Source: an uncultured Prevotella sp. (GTDB lineage: Bacteria; Bacteroidota; Bacteroidia; Bacteroidales; Bacteroidaceae). From it: DNA of 64,000 bases. Where the stretch lies: positions 1 to 64,000 of the forward strand of contig CAMJGE010000009.1 of the NCBI GenBank assembly GCA_946405145.1, in the 5' to 3' direction. Below, piece after piece: positions 37,006 through 46,768 of this stretch; within the stretch, counting starts at the first letter, position 1; each line of letters opens with the position of its first letter. The position numbers were made by a program, and so were the translations under genes. The notes under the pieces are model-generated. The model saw only the letters and a list, made by a program, of their open reading frames with translations, was not told where the DNA came from and ran no database searches.

Positions 37006-38241
37006 TTATAATTCGAGGTCGCCGTCAAACACTTCGTGCCAGGGCAGACCTTGTTTGTTCAGTTGTTCCATAAACGGATCGGGATCAAAGTCCTCTACGT
37101 TCCACACACCGGGCTTCTTCCAGATGCCCTTCACAAACATCATCGCACCGATCATGGCAGGCACACCGGTGGTGTAGCTCACGCCCTGCATGCCAGTCTC
37201 CTTGTAGGCCTCCTGATGCTTGCAGTTGTTATACACATAGTAGGTATGCTCCTTGCCGTCCTTGATACCACGGATACGACAGCCGATAGAGGTCTCGCCC
37301 TCGTAGTTCTCGCCCAGATCCTGTGGGTTGGGCAGCACAGCCTTCAGGAACTGCAGGGGCACGATCTTCACCTTGGCAGTGCCAGTGCCATCAGCCAATG
37401 GTGCCTCGTATTCGATCTCGTCGATGCGGCTCATGCCGATATTCTGTATCACGTCGAGGTGCTTCAGATACTGCTCACCGAAGGTCATCCAGAAGCGTCC
37501 CTGCTTGATGGTGGGATAGTTCTTCACCAGACTCTCCAGCTCCTCGTGGTGCAGCAGATAACTCTCGCGTGGACCGATGTTAGGGTAGGTCAGGGGCTTG
37601 TGGATCTCCAGCGGCTCTGTCTCAATCCACTGGCCGTCCTTATAGTAGAGTCCCTTCTGGGTAATCTCGCGGATGTTAATCTCGGGGTTGAAGTTCGTGG
37701 CAAAGGCATGGTGATGGTCACCGGCGTTACAGTCCACGATGTCGAGATAATGGATCTCGTCGAAGTGATGCTTGGCGGCATAGGCGGTATAGACACCGCT
37801 CACACCGGGATCGAAGCCACAGCCCAGGATAGCGGTCAGTCCTGCCTGCTCAAAACGCTCCTTGTAGGCCCACTGCCAGGAGTATTCGAAGTGTGCCTCG
37901 TCTTTCGGCTCATAGTTGGCTGTGTCCAGGTAGTTACAGCCACATGCCAGACAGGCATCCATGATCGTCAGGTCCTGATAGGGCAGGGCAAGGTTGATCA
38001 CGAGCTCAGGCTGGTAGCTGTTGAAGAGCCACTTCAACTGCTCCACATCGTCGGCATCCACCTGTGCGGTCTGGATATCCATCTTATAACCAGCCTTATG
38101 GATAGCCTCCACAATCTTGTCGCACTTCTCCTTTCTGCGACTTGCAATCATAAAGTCGGTAAACACATCCGCATTCTGCGCAATCTTGAATGCTGCTACC
38201 GTAGCGACGCCACCGGCGCCAATCATTAAAACCTTAGCCAT
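37006..38241 (-). CDS. Carboxynorspermidine synthase (saccharopine dehydrogenase family)
   Basis: 411-residue cytoplasmic NADPH-dependent enzyme of the saccharopine dehydrogenase family. The Rossmann motif is GAGGVATVAAFKIAQ at residues about 8-22; NYEPKDEAHFEYSWQW and GCGFDPGVSGVYTAYA are typical of carboxynor(sperm)idine synthase, which joins diaminopropane or putrescine to aspartate semialdehyde in the alternative polyamine route found in Bacteroidetes. The decarboxylase partner (NspC) is not in the window. Between the DUF6621-type gene and recA on the same strand; its leader is a GGTAAAA-type repeat tract. Confidence 0.88.
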   Translation of the reverse strand: MAKVLMIGAGGVATVAAFKIAQNADVFTDFMIASRRKEKCDKIVEAIHKAGYKMDIQTAQVDADDVEQLKWLFNSYQPELVINLALPYQDLTIMDACLACGCNYLDTANYEPKDEAHFEYSWQWAYKERFEQAGLTAILGCGFDPGVSGVYTAYAAKHHFDEIHYLDIVDCNAGDHHHAFATNFNPEINIREITQKGLYYKDGQWIETEPLEIHKPLTYPNIGPRESYLLHHEELESLVKNYPTIKQGRFWMTFGEQYLKHLDVIQNIGMSRIDEIEYEAPLADGTGTAKVKIVPLQFLKAVLPNPQDLGENYEGETSIGCRIRGIKDGKEHTYYVYNNCKHQEAYKETGMQGVSYTTGVPAMIGAMMFVKGIWKKPGVWNVEDFDPDPFMEQLNKQGLPWHEVFDGDLEL

Positions 38242-38248
38242 AATTCTT

Positions 38249-38335
38249 CTATCTTTTACTTTTTTTACCTTTTTACTTTTTTACCTTTCTACCTTTTTAC
38301 CTTTTTACCTTTCTACCTTTTTACTTTTCACCTTT
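38249..38335 (-). repeat. GGTAAAA-type tract before the carboxynorspermidine synthase gene
   Basis: On the - strand this is a run of about eleven units such as AGGTAAAA and AGGTAGAA, ending eight bases before the ATG. It is the same family as the tracts at 2603-2665 and 4146-4202 and again lies immediately upstream of a start codon, on the sense strand. Confidence 0.8.
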
Positions 38336-38930
38336 CCCTGATTTCCTCACTTCGGATGCCGAGGGCAGCCATCAGCGAGTAACCGAGAATCTCCTGCCGG
38401 TAGTTACCGCCAGTCAGAGGCTGCATCGCAAAGAGCGTCACGCGTTTCTCTTCGTCGTCCACCCTCCTCAATGTTTCGCGTACCTTATTATATATAGTCT
38501 CGTCTTCCAGATTCGGAATCACCATCACGCGCTTCACCTCCTTCTGTGCTGTCACCAGTGCCAGCACATCTGTGAAAAAATCCTCTCCACCAGCTATCTG
38601 CTCAATAGGGTAGGCGTTGATGGCAAACTCCCCCAGGTGATCCTTAAAGGCCTTGCCATCGAGATCCGTATAGCTGCTGGGGGCAAAGTTGTCCAGTCCT
38701 AGCTTCTCTTTCTGGTGAATCAGCACCACCTGTGTCTCGTGTGCCCCCTCTCGGATGCCGCCGTCCAGTGCCACGCAGTCTATCCATCGTGCGATGTCAG
38801 CCTGTGGAATCCTGCGCCCCAGCATCCGTTCGAAGTTCACGATCAGGTTGAATGCCACCCTGTCGATGTAGTCGGCATCAACAAGGATCACGTTCTCAGT
38901 CCATCTGACCTCCTGCAAATTGTTGTTCAT
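38328..38930 (-). CDS. DUF6621-like protein
   Basis: 200-residue soluble protein of a family restricted, as far as I recall, to Bacteroidetes (DUF6621). N-terminus reads ENVILVDADYIDRVAFNLIVNFERMLGRRIPQADIARWIDCVALDGG, a conserved block with acidic residues, and a later VMVIPNLEDETIYNKV. No signal peptide or membrane segment. Function is not known. First gene of the leftward row with carboxynorspermidine synthase and recA; a -10-like TAACTTTG (38946 to 38939) precedes it without an obvious -33 box. Confidence 0.7.
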   Translation of the reverse strand: MNNNLQEVRWTENVILVDADYIDRVAFNLIVNFERMLGRRIPQADIARWIDCVALDGGIREGAHETQVVLIHQKEKLGLDNFAPSSYTDLDGKAFKDHLGEFAINAYPIEQIAGGEDFFTDVLALVTAQKEVKRVMVIPNLEDETIYNKVRETLRRVDDEEKRVTLFAMQPLTGGNYRQEILGYSLMAALGIRSEEIRER

Positions 38931-39009
38931 ATTGTGTGCAAAGTTACGAAAAAGAAATGAAAAGAGAATAGTGAAAAGTGAAAAAATTGCTACCGCCGTG
39001 CAAAAAAAG

Positions 39010-39037
39010 GTAAATCGTAAATCGTAAATCGTAAATT
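39010..39037 (+). repeat. Four GTAAATC heptamers before nhaD
   Basis: GTAAATC is repeated three times and followed by GTAAATT, ending five bases before the -10 box at 39043. The unit length of seven matches the other tracts in this window. Confidence 0.85.
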
Positions 39038-39042
39038 ATTGC

Positions 39043-39050
39043 TACCTTTG
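39043..39050 (+). promoter_or_regulatory. -10 box of nhaD
   Basis: TACCTTTG at 39043-39050 with GCACGCAAA after it, 35 bases before the ATG. The usual TTG is missing at 19-21 bases, where the heptamer array lies, so copy number of the heptamer could change promoter spacing. Confidence 0.55.
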
Positions 39051-39084
39051 CACGCAAATTAGAACAATTTAAAAAGCAAATCAA

Positions 39085-40434
39085 ATGTCAACATTGTCAA
39101 TCGCTATCATCATCGTTTTCTGTATTGGCTATTTCTGCATAGCTATCGAAAGCGTTACCAAGATCAACAAGGCCGCTATTGCCCTGCTGATGTTCGTGGC
39201 CACATGGACCCTCTTCATGATCGCGCCCGAGTCCTATCTGCCTGATGCCATTGATGCCATGAAGGCCTCGGTGGTCAGCACCACGATCGAGCATCACCTC
39301 GGTTCCACCGCCACCACCCTGTTCTTCCTCATGGGCGCCATGACCATCGTGGAGCTCGTCGATCAGAACGGCGGTTTCAACTTTGTGCGCGACACGCTGC
39401 AGACCACGTCGAAACGCGCCCTGCTGTGGCGTATCGCCTGTATGACGTTCACCCTCTCGGCGATCCTCGACAACCTTACCACGTCGATTGTGATGATCAT
39501 GATCCTGCGTAAGCTCGTTAGCGACAAGGAGGACCGTCTTATCTATGCCGCCCTTGTGGTGATCGCCGCCAACTCCGGTGGTGCCTTCTCGCCCATCGGC
39601 GATGTCACCACCATCATGCTCTGGAACAAGGGTGTCATCACTGCTGCCGGTGTCATCATGGAGATCTTCATCCCCTCAGTGGTGTCGATGGTCATCCCCG
39701 CCTATATCCTCTCCCTATCGCTGAAGGGTGCCCTTCAGCCTGTGCAGGAGACGGTTGTTGTCGATGACGACGACCCTCTGACGCCTGCCCAGCGTAAGGT
39801 CATCTTCTTCCTTGGTGTCGGCGGTCTCATCTTCGTGCCTATCTTCAAGACCATCACCCACCTGCCGCCGTTTGTAGGTATCCTGCTCGTGCTTGGTGTG
39901 CTCTGGACGGTCACGGAGATCTTCTATTGCCGCATCCACCAGGAAGGCGAAGACACTAAGAACAGTCCCCAGAAGCGCGTGTCAAAGATGCTGTCGCGCA
40001 TCGATATGGACACCATCCTTTTCTTCCTGGGCATCCTGATGGCTGTGGCGTGTCTCGAGACCATCGGTGCGCTTACCCTGTTGGGACAGACGCTCGATAC
40101 CGTCTTTGAGGGCAACCACTACCTCGTCACCGGAATCATCGGTGTGCTCTCCTCGATCGTTGATAATGTGCCCCTTGTGGCAGGCTGCATGGGTATGTAT
40201 CCCGTACAGGCAGCTGGCGACATGGCCATCGACGGTGTCTTCTGGCAATTGCTGGCTTACTGTGCCGGTGTCGGCGGTTCCATGCTTATCATCGGCTCTG
40301 CTGCCGGTGTGGTGGTCATGGGGCTTGAGAAGATCACCTTCGGCTGGTATATGAAGCGTATCACGTGGATCGCCTTCGTAGGTTACCTCGCAGGTATCGT
40401 CTGCTACTGGGCAGAGAAGACCTTCCTCTTCTAA
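39085..40434 (+). CDS. nhaD: NhaD-type Na+/H+ antiporter
   Basis: 449-residue inner-membrane antiporter of the ion-transporter superfamily, exporting Na+ for H+. About eleven to twelve hydrophobic segments; the family blocks HHLGSTATTLFFLMGAMTIVELVDQNGGF (about 73-100), LDNLTTSIVMIMI (135-147), ANSGGAFSPIGDVTTIMLW (168-186) and IGVLSSIVDNVPLVAG (355-370) are all present. The charged stretch QEGEDTKNSPQKRVSK near 292-307 is a cytoplasmic loop. A hairpin terminator overlaps the stop. Complete and ordinary. Confidence 0.94.
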   Translation: MSTLSIAIIIVFCIGYFCIAIESVTKINKAAIALLMFVATWTLFMIAPESYLPDAIDAMKASVVSTTIEHHLGSTATTLFFLMGAMTIVELVDQNGGFNFVRDTLQTTSKRALLWRIACMTFTLSAILDNLTTSIVMIMILRKLVSDKEDRLIYAALVVIAANSGGAFSPIGDVTTIMLWNKGVITAAGVIMEIFIPSVVSMVIPAYILSLSLKGALQPVQETVVVDDDDPLTPAQRKVIFFLGVGGLIFVPIFKTITHLPPFVGILLVLGVLWTVTEIFYCRIHQEGEDTKNSPQKRVSKMLSRIDMDTILFFLGILMAVACLETIGALTLLGQTLDTVFEGNHYLVTGIIGVLSSIVDNVPLVAGCMGMYPVQAAGDMAIDGVFWQLLAYCAGVGGSMLIIGSAAGVVVMGLEKITFGWYMKRITWIAFVGYLAGIVCYWAEKTFLF

Positions 40435-40452
40435 GAGGATAGGTCTTCTTTA
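40415..40452 (+). terminator. Terminator overlapping the nhaD stop
   Basis: AGAAGACC (40415-40422) pairs with GGTCTTCT (40442-40449) and an inner CCTCTT/AAGAGG stem lies between; TTTATT follows. Confidence 0.7.
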
Positions 40453-40533
40453 TTCTTCCTGTCACTAGTTTCTTCATTTTCTTTCTGTCACCAGAAAGAA
40501 AACCGAAGCAAAAGAAAGAGTGCAAAAACGCTC

Positions 40534-40579
40534 TTGCGTCCCTTCGGTAGCAAGCGTCACCCTTCGGGATGCCGAGCGC
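40534..40579 (+). repeat. Short dispersed repeat, copy 1
   Basis: Begins TTGCGTCCC and ends GGGATGCCGAGCGC; the same 46 bases occur in the same orientation at 55325-55370 with two mismatches. Confidence 0.85.
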
Positions 40580-40869
40580 TGAGCTCAGAGGCCGGATGTC
40601 CGATTATCGTAATCATTCGAAGAACTCGCTTTGCTCAGACAGCTTCTCATGTCGATTTGCTTGTCTCGCTTACGCGACACAAGAATCGAAGAAGATTCCG
40701 ATAATAGTACATCCTATAAATGCCTCTTCGTGCGGAATGTTTTTGATTTTGACTGCGCTTTGCGATTACCGCACTTCGTGCTCCATGTTTCCTCGAATAA
40801 ATTCTCGAAAACATTCTTGGACGAGCCAAGCGACAAAGTCGATTACCGCACTTCGTGCTTCATGGTTCC

Positions 40870-41155
40870 TCGTCGCGGAGCTCCTCGAAAACATTCCGCA
40901 CGAGGAGGTCTTTAGAGGAATGCAAATCCTTTGAATCATAATTGAGTCTCTGATTGCGAATAGCAATCTGAGCAACGAAATGCGAAATGCTGTCTGAGCG
41001 TAGCGAGTTCATTGAGCGATTTGAAGGATTTGTGTTCCGGCCTCCGAGCTCAGGACGTTTTCGCACCTTTCTTTTTGATTCTTTCTCTTTCGGTGACGAA
41101 AGAAAAAGAATACCCCTGCACTATAGCCGTCCCCTCTTGGGGACTCTAAACTTTC
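40870..41155 (+). repeat. Long dispersed repeat, copy A
   Basis: 286 bases, nearly identical to the reverse complement of 54791-55077; differences seen are a one-base indel near the start (GCGG-AGC against GCGGTAGC) and a C/T change in CTGCACTATAG. No transposase is encoded. The block carries a TTTCTTTTTGATTCTTTCTCTTTCGG segment with its own inverted counterpart and so can fold. Confidence 0.88.
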
Positions 41156-41179
41156 GGTGACGAAAGAAAAGAAAGTCTC

Positions 41180-43957
41180 TTAGTCAAGAGATCTGTGTTC
41201 ACAAGGAATCCATAGCCAGAAGGTGGAGCCGTGGCCCTCGCCTTCGGAACTGACACCGATATGACCGTTGCAGCGGTCTGCGATGGCCTGACAGATGCTG
41301 AGGCCTAAGCCGGTGCCCTGCACGAAGTCGTTGAGCTTCACAAAGCGCTCAAACACGCTGGCCTGCTTCTCCTTGGGGATACCTGTACCGGTATCTTCGC
41401 AGTAGAACAGCAGTCCGTCGGCCTCGCCCTGTTCGTCAAGCGTCACCCTGCGATCGTAGTGATAGCCCACCTTGATATGTCCCTGGTGGGTGTATTTCAC
41501 GGCGTTGGTGACGAAGTTGGTGAGTATCTGTTGTACGCGCCCCTTGTCGAGCTTGGTCACATAGTGCTCGTAGGGGTTGGCCTTGATAAACTCCACGCCA
41601 GGCTCCTGTACGCGCTGTGCCAGTGTCTGACAGATATCGTCGAAGAAGGTGGCAAAGTCAACCTCCTCAGGCTTGATGGCGAGTGCCTGTCCCATGTTGG
41701 ATGCCTCAAGGATATCGTTGATGAGGCGCATCAGCATGTCACAGTTGTTGCGGATGATGCGGATAAACTCCATGCGCTCCTCGGTGGAGTCCACCACAGG
41801 CAGGAGGTCGCTGAAGCCAACGATGGCGTTGAGTGGTGTACGTATCTCGTGGGTCATGTTCGCCAGGAAAGCACTCTTCATCTTGCCCGAGTCTTCGGCT
41901 CGGGTTGTCTCCTTCTTCAGCTTCTGCTGTGCCACGATCAGCTTGGTGACGTCACGCGACACACCGAAGTAGCCTATCTGAGAGCCGTCTTTGTCGAAGG
42001 TGGGGATGCCGCTCAAGGCATGCCATGCCGGCTTGTTGCTCTCCCACGTCGATTTGAAGTGGTGGATGATGTTAAAGGCCTTGCTCATCGTGTCGGGATC
42101 TCTGAAGGCCATGAGGGTGGCCTCTTCCTCACCGGGAAAGATACGGTTGATATAGTCGTCGATCGTCTCTTCGAACTCGGGCTTGCGCAACGAGCGGGAG
42201 TAGGTGAGCTTGCGCGTCCTCAGATCAGAGCGCCACACAAACATGTCACTGTTCTTCAGCAGATAGGTGAGCTGCTGCTCATAGGCGTTGATGGTGTCGT
42301 TGGTCTTGCGGATCTCAGTGTCATGATGCATCTGGTCGAGATACATGGCGCGTTCGGAGGTGACGTCGCGTGCGGTGATGACATAGGAGTGCAGCTCCCC
42401 TTCCTCATCGAGCACAGGTCGGATGCGGATCTCGATGAATTTGTCGAGCCCTGCCTCGGGGTAGTTCATGTGGCTGCAGATGTGCAGTGTCTCTTTGGAG
42501 CCAGGCTCGTAGGACCCCTTGATCATGGCAGTCTCAAACATGTTGGTCTTTTTGAAGAACTCCTCACCCAGATGCTCGAAGTCGCAGAGCTCCCGCATCT
42601 TCGCGTTGACTTCCCTCACCCAGCCATCCTTGTCGTAGAATGACATGGCGATGAGGTTGGTCTCAAACAACTTGGCATACTTGCTGCTCATCTCCTGGTT
42701 GGCGCGCTCCGACTCCATCTCCGTGGTGATGTCCTTCACGGCATACACGATATAGCGGGGCTCCTTTTTCTTCAGCTCCACGATGGCGGTTCCTTCCAGG
42801 TGGCGCCAGTCCGGGGCTTCTATGGTGCCGATGTTAAAACGGCGGTTGAAGTATCTGTCCTGCTGCTGGCCCTCCATCAGCTGACGGGTATGACTGAGAA
42901 AGTCTTGCTGGATGCCGGCGTCTAGTCGTTTGGTGAAGTCATCGAGTTTCAGACCTTCTGCCGGTATGATCTCACCATAGGTGTTCTGCATGAGATCGGC
43001 CTTGATGTCGTATCTGAACACGTAGAAGTTACCCATCTGCAACGCCTGTCTCATCATTCCGTTGATATCCTCCGAGCGTCGGGCAGTGTTTCTCACCCTG
43101 GCACGTATGAGACGACTCAGCAGGAAGGCGATGACGAAGGCGATGACGGCAGCTATCAAGGCAAACAGGGCGATGGGCGACGAGTCGTTGTGCACGCGCT
43201 CGGGGTGGAACCACTTGTCGTGGATGGACTGCAGGGCGCCCGACTGCTCCAGACGTGCAAAGGCATCGTCGATGTCTTCGAGCAGCTCCTTGTCATAGCC
43301 GATGATGCGCAGCTCTGCCGCAGGGATGTCGATGTCGTCGAGCATCAGACTGTCGAGACCGAACTCTCTGAATTTCATCTTCAGGGGTATCTCGCCCCAT
43401 ACGAAATAGGCACGCTTCCCATTGCGAATGTCTGTCAGCGCCTCACGCGGGGTTCGCAGCTTCACATGATAGTGCTTGTCTTTGATGCCTTGAACCTGCA
43501 GTGCCGCATAGTCGTTCTCCTTCACCATCAGGGTGTCTTCCGGCGTGAGCTGACTGAGGCGCTGGATAGCCTTCTGGCTTTTTCTTCTGACCATCTTGAC
43601 GGGGTAGTAGGTGATGAGGTTCTGCGTCATCACATACGGGCGCTTCCTGTAGTTGGCCGACAGGGCGTGGATGAGGTCTGCCTCATGATTCTCGAAGGTC
43701 TTGGTACACTGGTTCCACTCCTGCATCACAAACTTGTGGGGCACCTTCAGGTCGTCGAGGATCAGGTTGAGCACCTCGACGTTATAGCCGTCGGCTTCAC
43801 CACGGTCGTTGAGGAACTCATAAGGTGGGAACTCCCAGTCGCTCACAATGATCAGGGGCTTTTCTTTTGTGTATTCACGGGCCGATTGTGCGTCGGCAGA
43901 CAGAAGGCTGCAGAGCAGTGAGAGACAGGTGAGGAGTATGATCTTTCTTGTCATCAT
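41180..43957 (-). CDS. Sensor histidine kinase 1: substrate-binding domain, PAS, intact HisKA/HATPase
   Basis: 925-residue membrane sensor. Order: signal peptide (1-24); periplasmic family-3 solute-binding domain (about 30-245; KPLIIVSDWEFPPYEFLNDRGEADGYNVEVL); transmembrane helix near 258-280; three PAS-like regions (about 305-630); HisKA with His703 in NMTHEIRTPLNAIVGFSD; HATPase_c with N-box TNFVTNAVKYT, G1 CEDTGTGIP and G2 GTGLGLSICQ. Such BvgS/EvgS-like kinases sense small ligands. There is no receiver or Hpt domain and no response regulator nearby. It is the last of four kinase genes read from 50925 leftwards and starts 18 bases after kinase 2. Close paralogue of kinase 3, which lacks the binding domain. 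Confidence 0.93.
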   Translation of the reverse strand: MMTRKIILLTCLSLLCSLLSADAQSAREYTKEKPLIIVSDWEFPPYEFLNDRGEADGYNVEVLNLILDDLKVPHKFVMQEWNQCTKTFENHEADLIHALSANYRKRPYVMTQNLITYYPVKMVRRKSQKAIQRLSQLTPEDTLMVKENDYAALQVQGIKDKHYHVKLRTPREALTDIRNGKRAYFVWGEIPLKMKFREFGLDSLMLDDIDIPAAELRIIGYDKELLEDIDDAFARLEQSGALQSIHDKWFHPERVHNDSSPIALFALIAAVIAFVIAFLLSRLIRARVRNTARRSEDINGMMRQALQMGNFYVFRYDIKADLMQNTYGEIIPAEGLKLDDFTKRLDAGIQQDFLSHTRQLMEGQQQDRYFNRRFNIGTIEAPDWRHLEGTAIVELKKKEPRYIVYAVKDITTEMESERANQEMSSKYAKLFETNLIAMSFYDKDGWVREVNAKMRELCDFEHLGEEFFKKTNMFETAMIKGSYEPGSKETLHICSHMNYPEAGLDKFIEIRIRPVLDEEGELHSYVITARDVTSERAMYLDQMHHDTEIRKTNDTINAYEQQLTYLLKNSDMFVWRSDLRTRKLTYSRSLRKPEFEETIDDYINRIFPGEEEATLMAFRDPDTMSKAFNIIHHFKSTWESNKPAWHALSGIPTFDKDGSQIGYFGVSRDVTKLIVAQQKLKKETTRAEDSGKMKSAFLANMTHEIRTPLNAIVGFSDLLPVVDSTEERMEFIRIIRNNCDMLMRLINDILEASNMGQALAIKPEEVDFATFFDDICQTLAQRVQEPGVEFIKANPYEHYVTKLDKGRVQQILTNFVTNAVKYTHQGHIKVGYHYDRRVTLDEQGEADGLLFYCEDTGTGIPKEKQASVFERFVKLNDFVQGTGLGLSICQAIADRCNGHIGVSSEGEGHGSTFWLWIPCEHRSLD

Positions 43958-43975
43958 TCGAATCGCTTATACTGG

Positions 43976-46768
43976 TTAGTTTCGTTCCATTTCAATCAAC
44001 TTACAGGGGATGGTGAACCACACGTTGGTGCCGCGCCCAACGGTAGAGGTCAGATGGATCTCTCCCCCCATGTACTGCACGAGTTCCTGACAGATGCTCA
44101 GACCCAGTCCGGCGCCGTTGCCCACATCTTCCGTCACGAAGCGGTCGAAGATATGCTGGATCTGCTTTTCCGAGATGCCGCGCCCCGTATCTTCCACGGA
44201 TACGGAGAGGTGGTCGCCCAGGTAGTCGTAGTGTACGAGCACCTTGCCCTGGGTGGTATGCTGTACGGCATTGTTGATGATCTTCTCGAGCACGATACCG
44301 ATATTGTTCATGTCGATGTCGAGTACGAGTCGTTTGAATGGTGTCTTCACGATGTAGTTCACGCCAGGCTTCTTGTCGTTGACCCAGGTACTCTCGCAGC
44401 GGGCGGTGATGCTTGAGGCGAAATCCACGGGCTGTGAGTTGATGGTGATCATATCGGCATCGAGACGTGAGAGGAAGAGGATGTCGTTGATAAGCTTCAG
44501 CAACTGGGCTGAGTTCGACTTGATCTCATTGATGAACACGGTCTCGTCGTCTGGGGTGTGTTCCATCTGGAAGAGCTCAGCAAAGCCCACGACCGTGGTC
44601 AGTGGGGTACGTATCTCGAAGCTCATGTTATGGAGGAAGGCGTTCTTCACCACCTCCACCTCCTGGGCGCGGAGCGTCTCCTGTGCCAGCTTCTCCTCGA
44701 TGGCCTTCAGCTCACTGATGTCACGACACATACCGAAGTATTCTGTCATCTCGCCCTTCTCGTTGTGGAAGGGGATGAAGTGGAACTGCAGGTGCAGTGG
44801 ACAGCCCTGTCGGCAGAGGGTGGTCTTCACGTCGAACTGGATGCGTGTAGCCGTCTTGTTGTCCATGTTGTTCAGCAGGCGCTCTGTATCCTTCTTCCAC
44901 TCGGCATCGATGAGATTCAGCATCCTGGTCTGTGTCAGCGTGAGCTGGGCGACGTTGGTCTCGTTGAAGAGGGTGAGGGTGTGCGTGGTGAGGTTGTATT
45001 TCACCATTCTGATGCCGCCCACCTTCAGCACGTAGTCGATGTTACGGATATACTCCAACATCTCGGCGTTGGCTTCCTGCAGCTCCTGGATATCCTGCAG
45101 CAGACGGTGGTAGGAGTCGGCCATCTCCGTCACGTTACGACCTGTGCCATAGATGGCGATCAGCTTGCCGTTGTCGTCGCGCACCGGTGTGAGCAGCAGC
45201 TCATAGAAGAGGGAGCTGCGCTTCAGCATACCACGGAGCGGACGCTGATCATCTTCTTTGTAGATCTGCGTCATGTACATCTGCTCGAAGTGCGCCACGT
45301 CGAGGTTGGGGTCTCCCACCACGTCACGGATGGAGATCTTCATGTTTTTGATGGTCTGCAGATCCACATCAAGGGCGGTGAGGGCTTTCTGGTTCATGTC
45401 CAGGATGTAGCCATCAGCATCATAAACCACCATGTCCACCATCACCGAGTTGAAGATAGCCTGGTAGCGCAGCATCGTGTTCTTCACCTGAATCTGGCGT
45501 TCCAGTTCCTTGGTCACGTCACTGCGGGTACAGAGGATGGTCGTCGGGTGCCCGTTCTTCTCACGGCGCAGCACGCTCAGTGCTATGGTGTAGTTGTGGG
45601 CATGTGTCTTCTCCTCGTCGTCAAACACCTGGATGTCGAGTGTCATATGATCCACGCGCTCGTTGGCGATGTCGTCGATGGCATGCTGCAGGCGCACGAT
45701 ATCCCTGGGTATGTAACGATACACGAAGGCATCGAGGGTGGTGGTCTGCATGGGATTGCCCTGTTCATCCATCCACGTGAACTGTTTGGTCAGGATGTTA
45801 TAGGTCCAGAGACTCACATGACTGGTCTTCAGGATGAGTGCCAGACGGGCATTGCTCTTACGCACTGCCTGGGTGAGGTGCTGTTCCCTGTTGCGGGCCA
45901 TGATGTAATAGATGACCAGCATGAGGGCGATGGCCCCCAGGAAGATGGCGAGATACCACACCCACGCAGGGATACCGGTGTCGCGTCGCTCGGGATAGAA
46001 CCACTTGTTCTGGATGGGCTGCAGCTTGTTGGCTGCCTTCAGTACCACATAGGCGCTGTCGATACGGTCCAGCAGCTGTTGGTTGAGCGACATGAACTTA
46101 TACTCGCCGTAAGGCAGGTCGATGGGTTGGAGCTCCAGGTTATCTGCCTGGTACTTGTGAATGAGCCATTTCAGCGACATCGTGTTCCAGAGGATGAGTC
46201 CGTCGCCCCGTGTCATCAGATCCTGGATGGCGGTCTTCATGTCGTCGTAGGGCACCACCTCCTTGCCCAGGTTCTTCTTCAGCAGGTAGTAGTGGCTGAA
46301 GCTGCCGGTATGCACCACCACGCGGTATTTCTCCAGGTCTTTTCTCAGGCGGATATGGATATGCTTGTCTTTGGGCACCACGACACTGTGGGTGAAGAGC
46401 TGCACGATGTTCTTGCTGAACGAGTTGTTGTCCTTAGAGTAGGAGGCATCCATGCGCAGCATCAGGTCGCACTTGCCGTTCTTCAGGTCTTCCTGTGCCT
46501 CCAGCGTGGGCTTCAGTTTCACGACATAGGGGATGTCGAGCTCCTTGAAGAGGAGCTTCAGCAGGTCGATGTTATAGCCGTCGGGCTCACCGTTCTCATT
46601 GAGGAACACGTAGGGCCAGAGGTCCCAGGCGTCCTCATACACGAGGGGGCGCTCGGTGGTAAAGATGCGTGTGGAGTCGTTCTGTGCCGCCTGTGTCTGC
46701 CAAGTCCACAGACAGGCGACCGTCGCCACTATATACCTTATTTTATTAATTGTCGAATTTATCTTCAT
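43976..46768 (-). CDS. Histidine-kinase-like sensor 2: substrate-binding domain, PAS, phospho-acceptor His replaced by Phe
   Basis: 930 residues with the same layout as kinase 1: signal peptide, family-3 solute-binding domain (about 38-275, RPLVYEDAWDLWPYVFLNENGEPDGYNIDLL), transmembrane helix near 280-302, PAS-like regions, HisKA and HATPase. The H-box reads NMSFEIRTPLTTVVGF: the phospho-acceptor position is Phe717 (codon TTC, bases 44618-44620). The N-box keeps one Asn (KIINNAVQHT), G1 EDTGRGIS and G2 GAGLGLSICQ are intact, so ATP binding is likely but autophosphorylation on His is not possible. Its start overlaps the stop of kinase 3 by four bases. It resembles kinase 4 more than kinases 1 and 3. 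Possibly a partner or regulator of an active kinase. Confidence 0.9.
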   Translation of the reverse strand: MKINSTINKIRYIVATVACLWTWQTQAAQNDSTRIFTTERPLVYEDAWDLWPYVFLNENGEPDGYNIDLLKLLFKELDIPYVVKLKPTLEAQEDLKNGKCDLMLRMDASYSKDNNSFSKNIVQLFTHSVVVPKDKHIHIRLRKDLEKYRVVVHTGSFSHYYLLKKNLGKEVVPYDDMKTAIQDLMTRGDGLILWNTMSLKWLIHKYQADNLELQPIDLPYGEYKFMSLNQQLLDRIDSAYVVLKAANKLQPIQNKWFYPERRDTGIPAWVWYLAIFLGAIALMLVIYYIMARNREQHLTQAVRKSNARLALILKTSHVSLWTYNILTKQFTWMDEQGNPMQTTTLDAFVYRYIPRDIVRLQHAIDDIANERVDHMTLDIQVFDDEEKTHAHNYTIALSVLRREKNGHPTTILCTRSDVTKELERQIQVKNTMLRYQAIFNSVMVDMVVYDADGYILDMNQKALTALDVDLQTIKNMKISIRDVVGDPNLDVAHFEQMYMTQIYKEDDQRPLRGMLKRSSLFYELLLTPVRDDNGKLIAIYGTGRNVTEMADSYHRLLQDIQELQEANAEMLEYIRNIDYVLKVGGIRMVKYNLTTHTLTLFNETNVAQLTLTQTRMLNLIDAEWKKDTERLLNNMDNKTATRIQFDVKTTLCRQGCPLHLQFHFIPFHNEKGEMTEYFGMCRDISELKAIEEKLAQETLRAQEVEVVKNAFLHNMSFEIRTPLTTVVGFAELFQMEHTPDDETVFINEIKSNSAQLLKLINDILFLSRLDADMITINSQPVDFASSITARCESTWVNDKKPGVNYIVKTPFKRLVLDIDMNNIGIVLEKIINNAVQHTTQGKVLVHYDYLGDHLSVSVEDTGRGISEKQIQHIFDRFVTEDVGNGAGLGLSICQELVQYMGGEIHLTSTVGRGTNVWFTIPCKLIEMERN

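Larger units (their letters stand above)
40456..41179. other. Repeat-rich intergenic region after nhaD
   Basis: About 720 bases without a credible gene. Open frames exist but consist of repeated fragments. It holds a 46-base block (40534-40579) repeated at 55325, several copies of a CGATTACCGCACTTCGTGC-type unit (for example 40764 and 40840), short inverted TTTCTTTCxGTCACC/GGTGACGAAAG arms, and a 286-base block (40870-41155) found inverted at 54791-55077. Confidence 0.8.

Noticed and set aside
37036..38229. 397-codon open frame on the + strand
   Set aside because: Antisense to the carboxynorspermidine synthase gene, with no recognisable domain.
40569..40934. 121-codon open frame after nhaD
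   Set aside because: Made of repeated segments of the intergenic repeat region (YRTSCSMFPR and ALRASWF occur as near copies); no family and no promoter.
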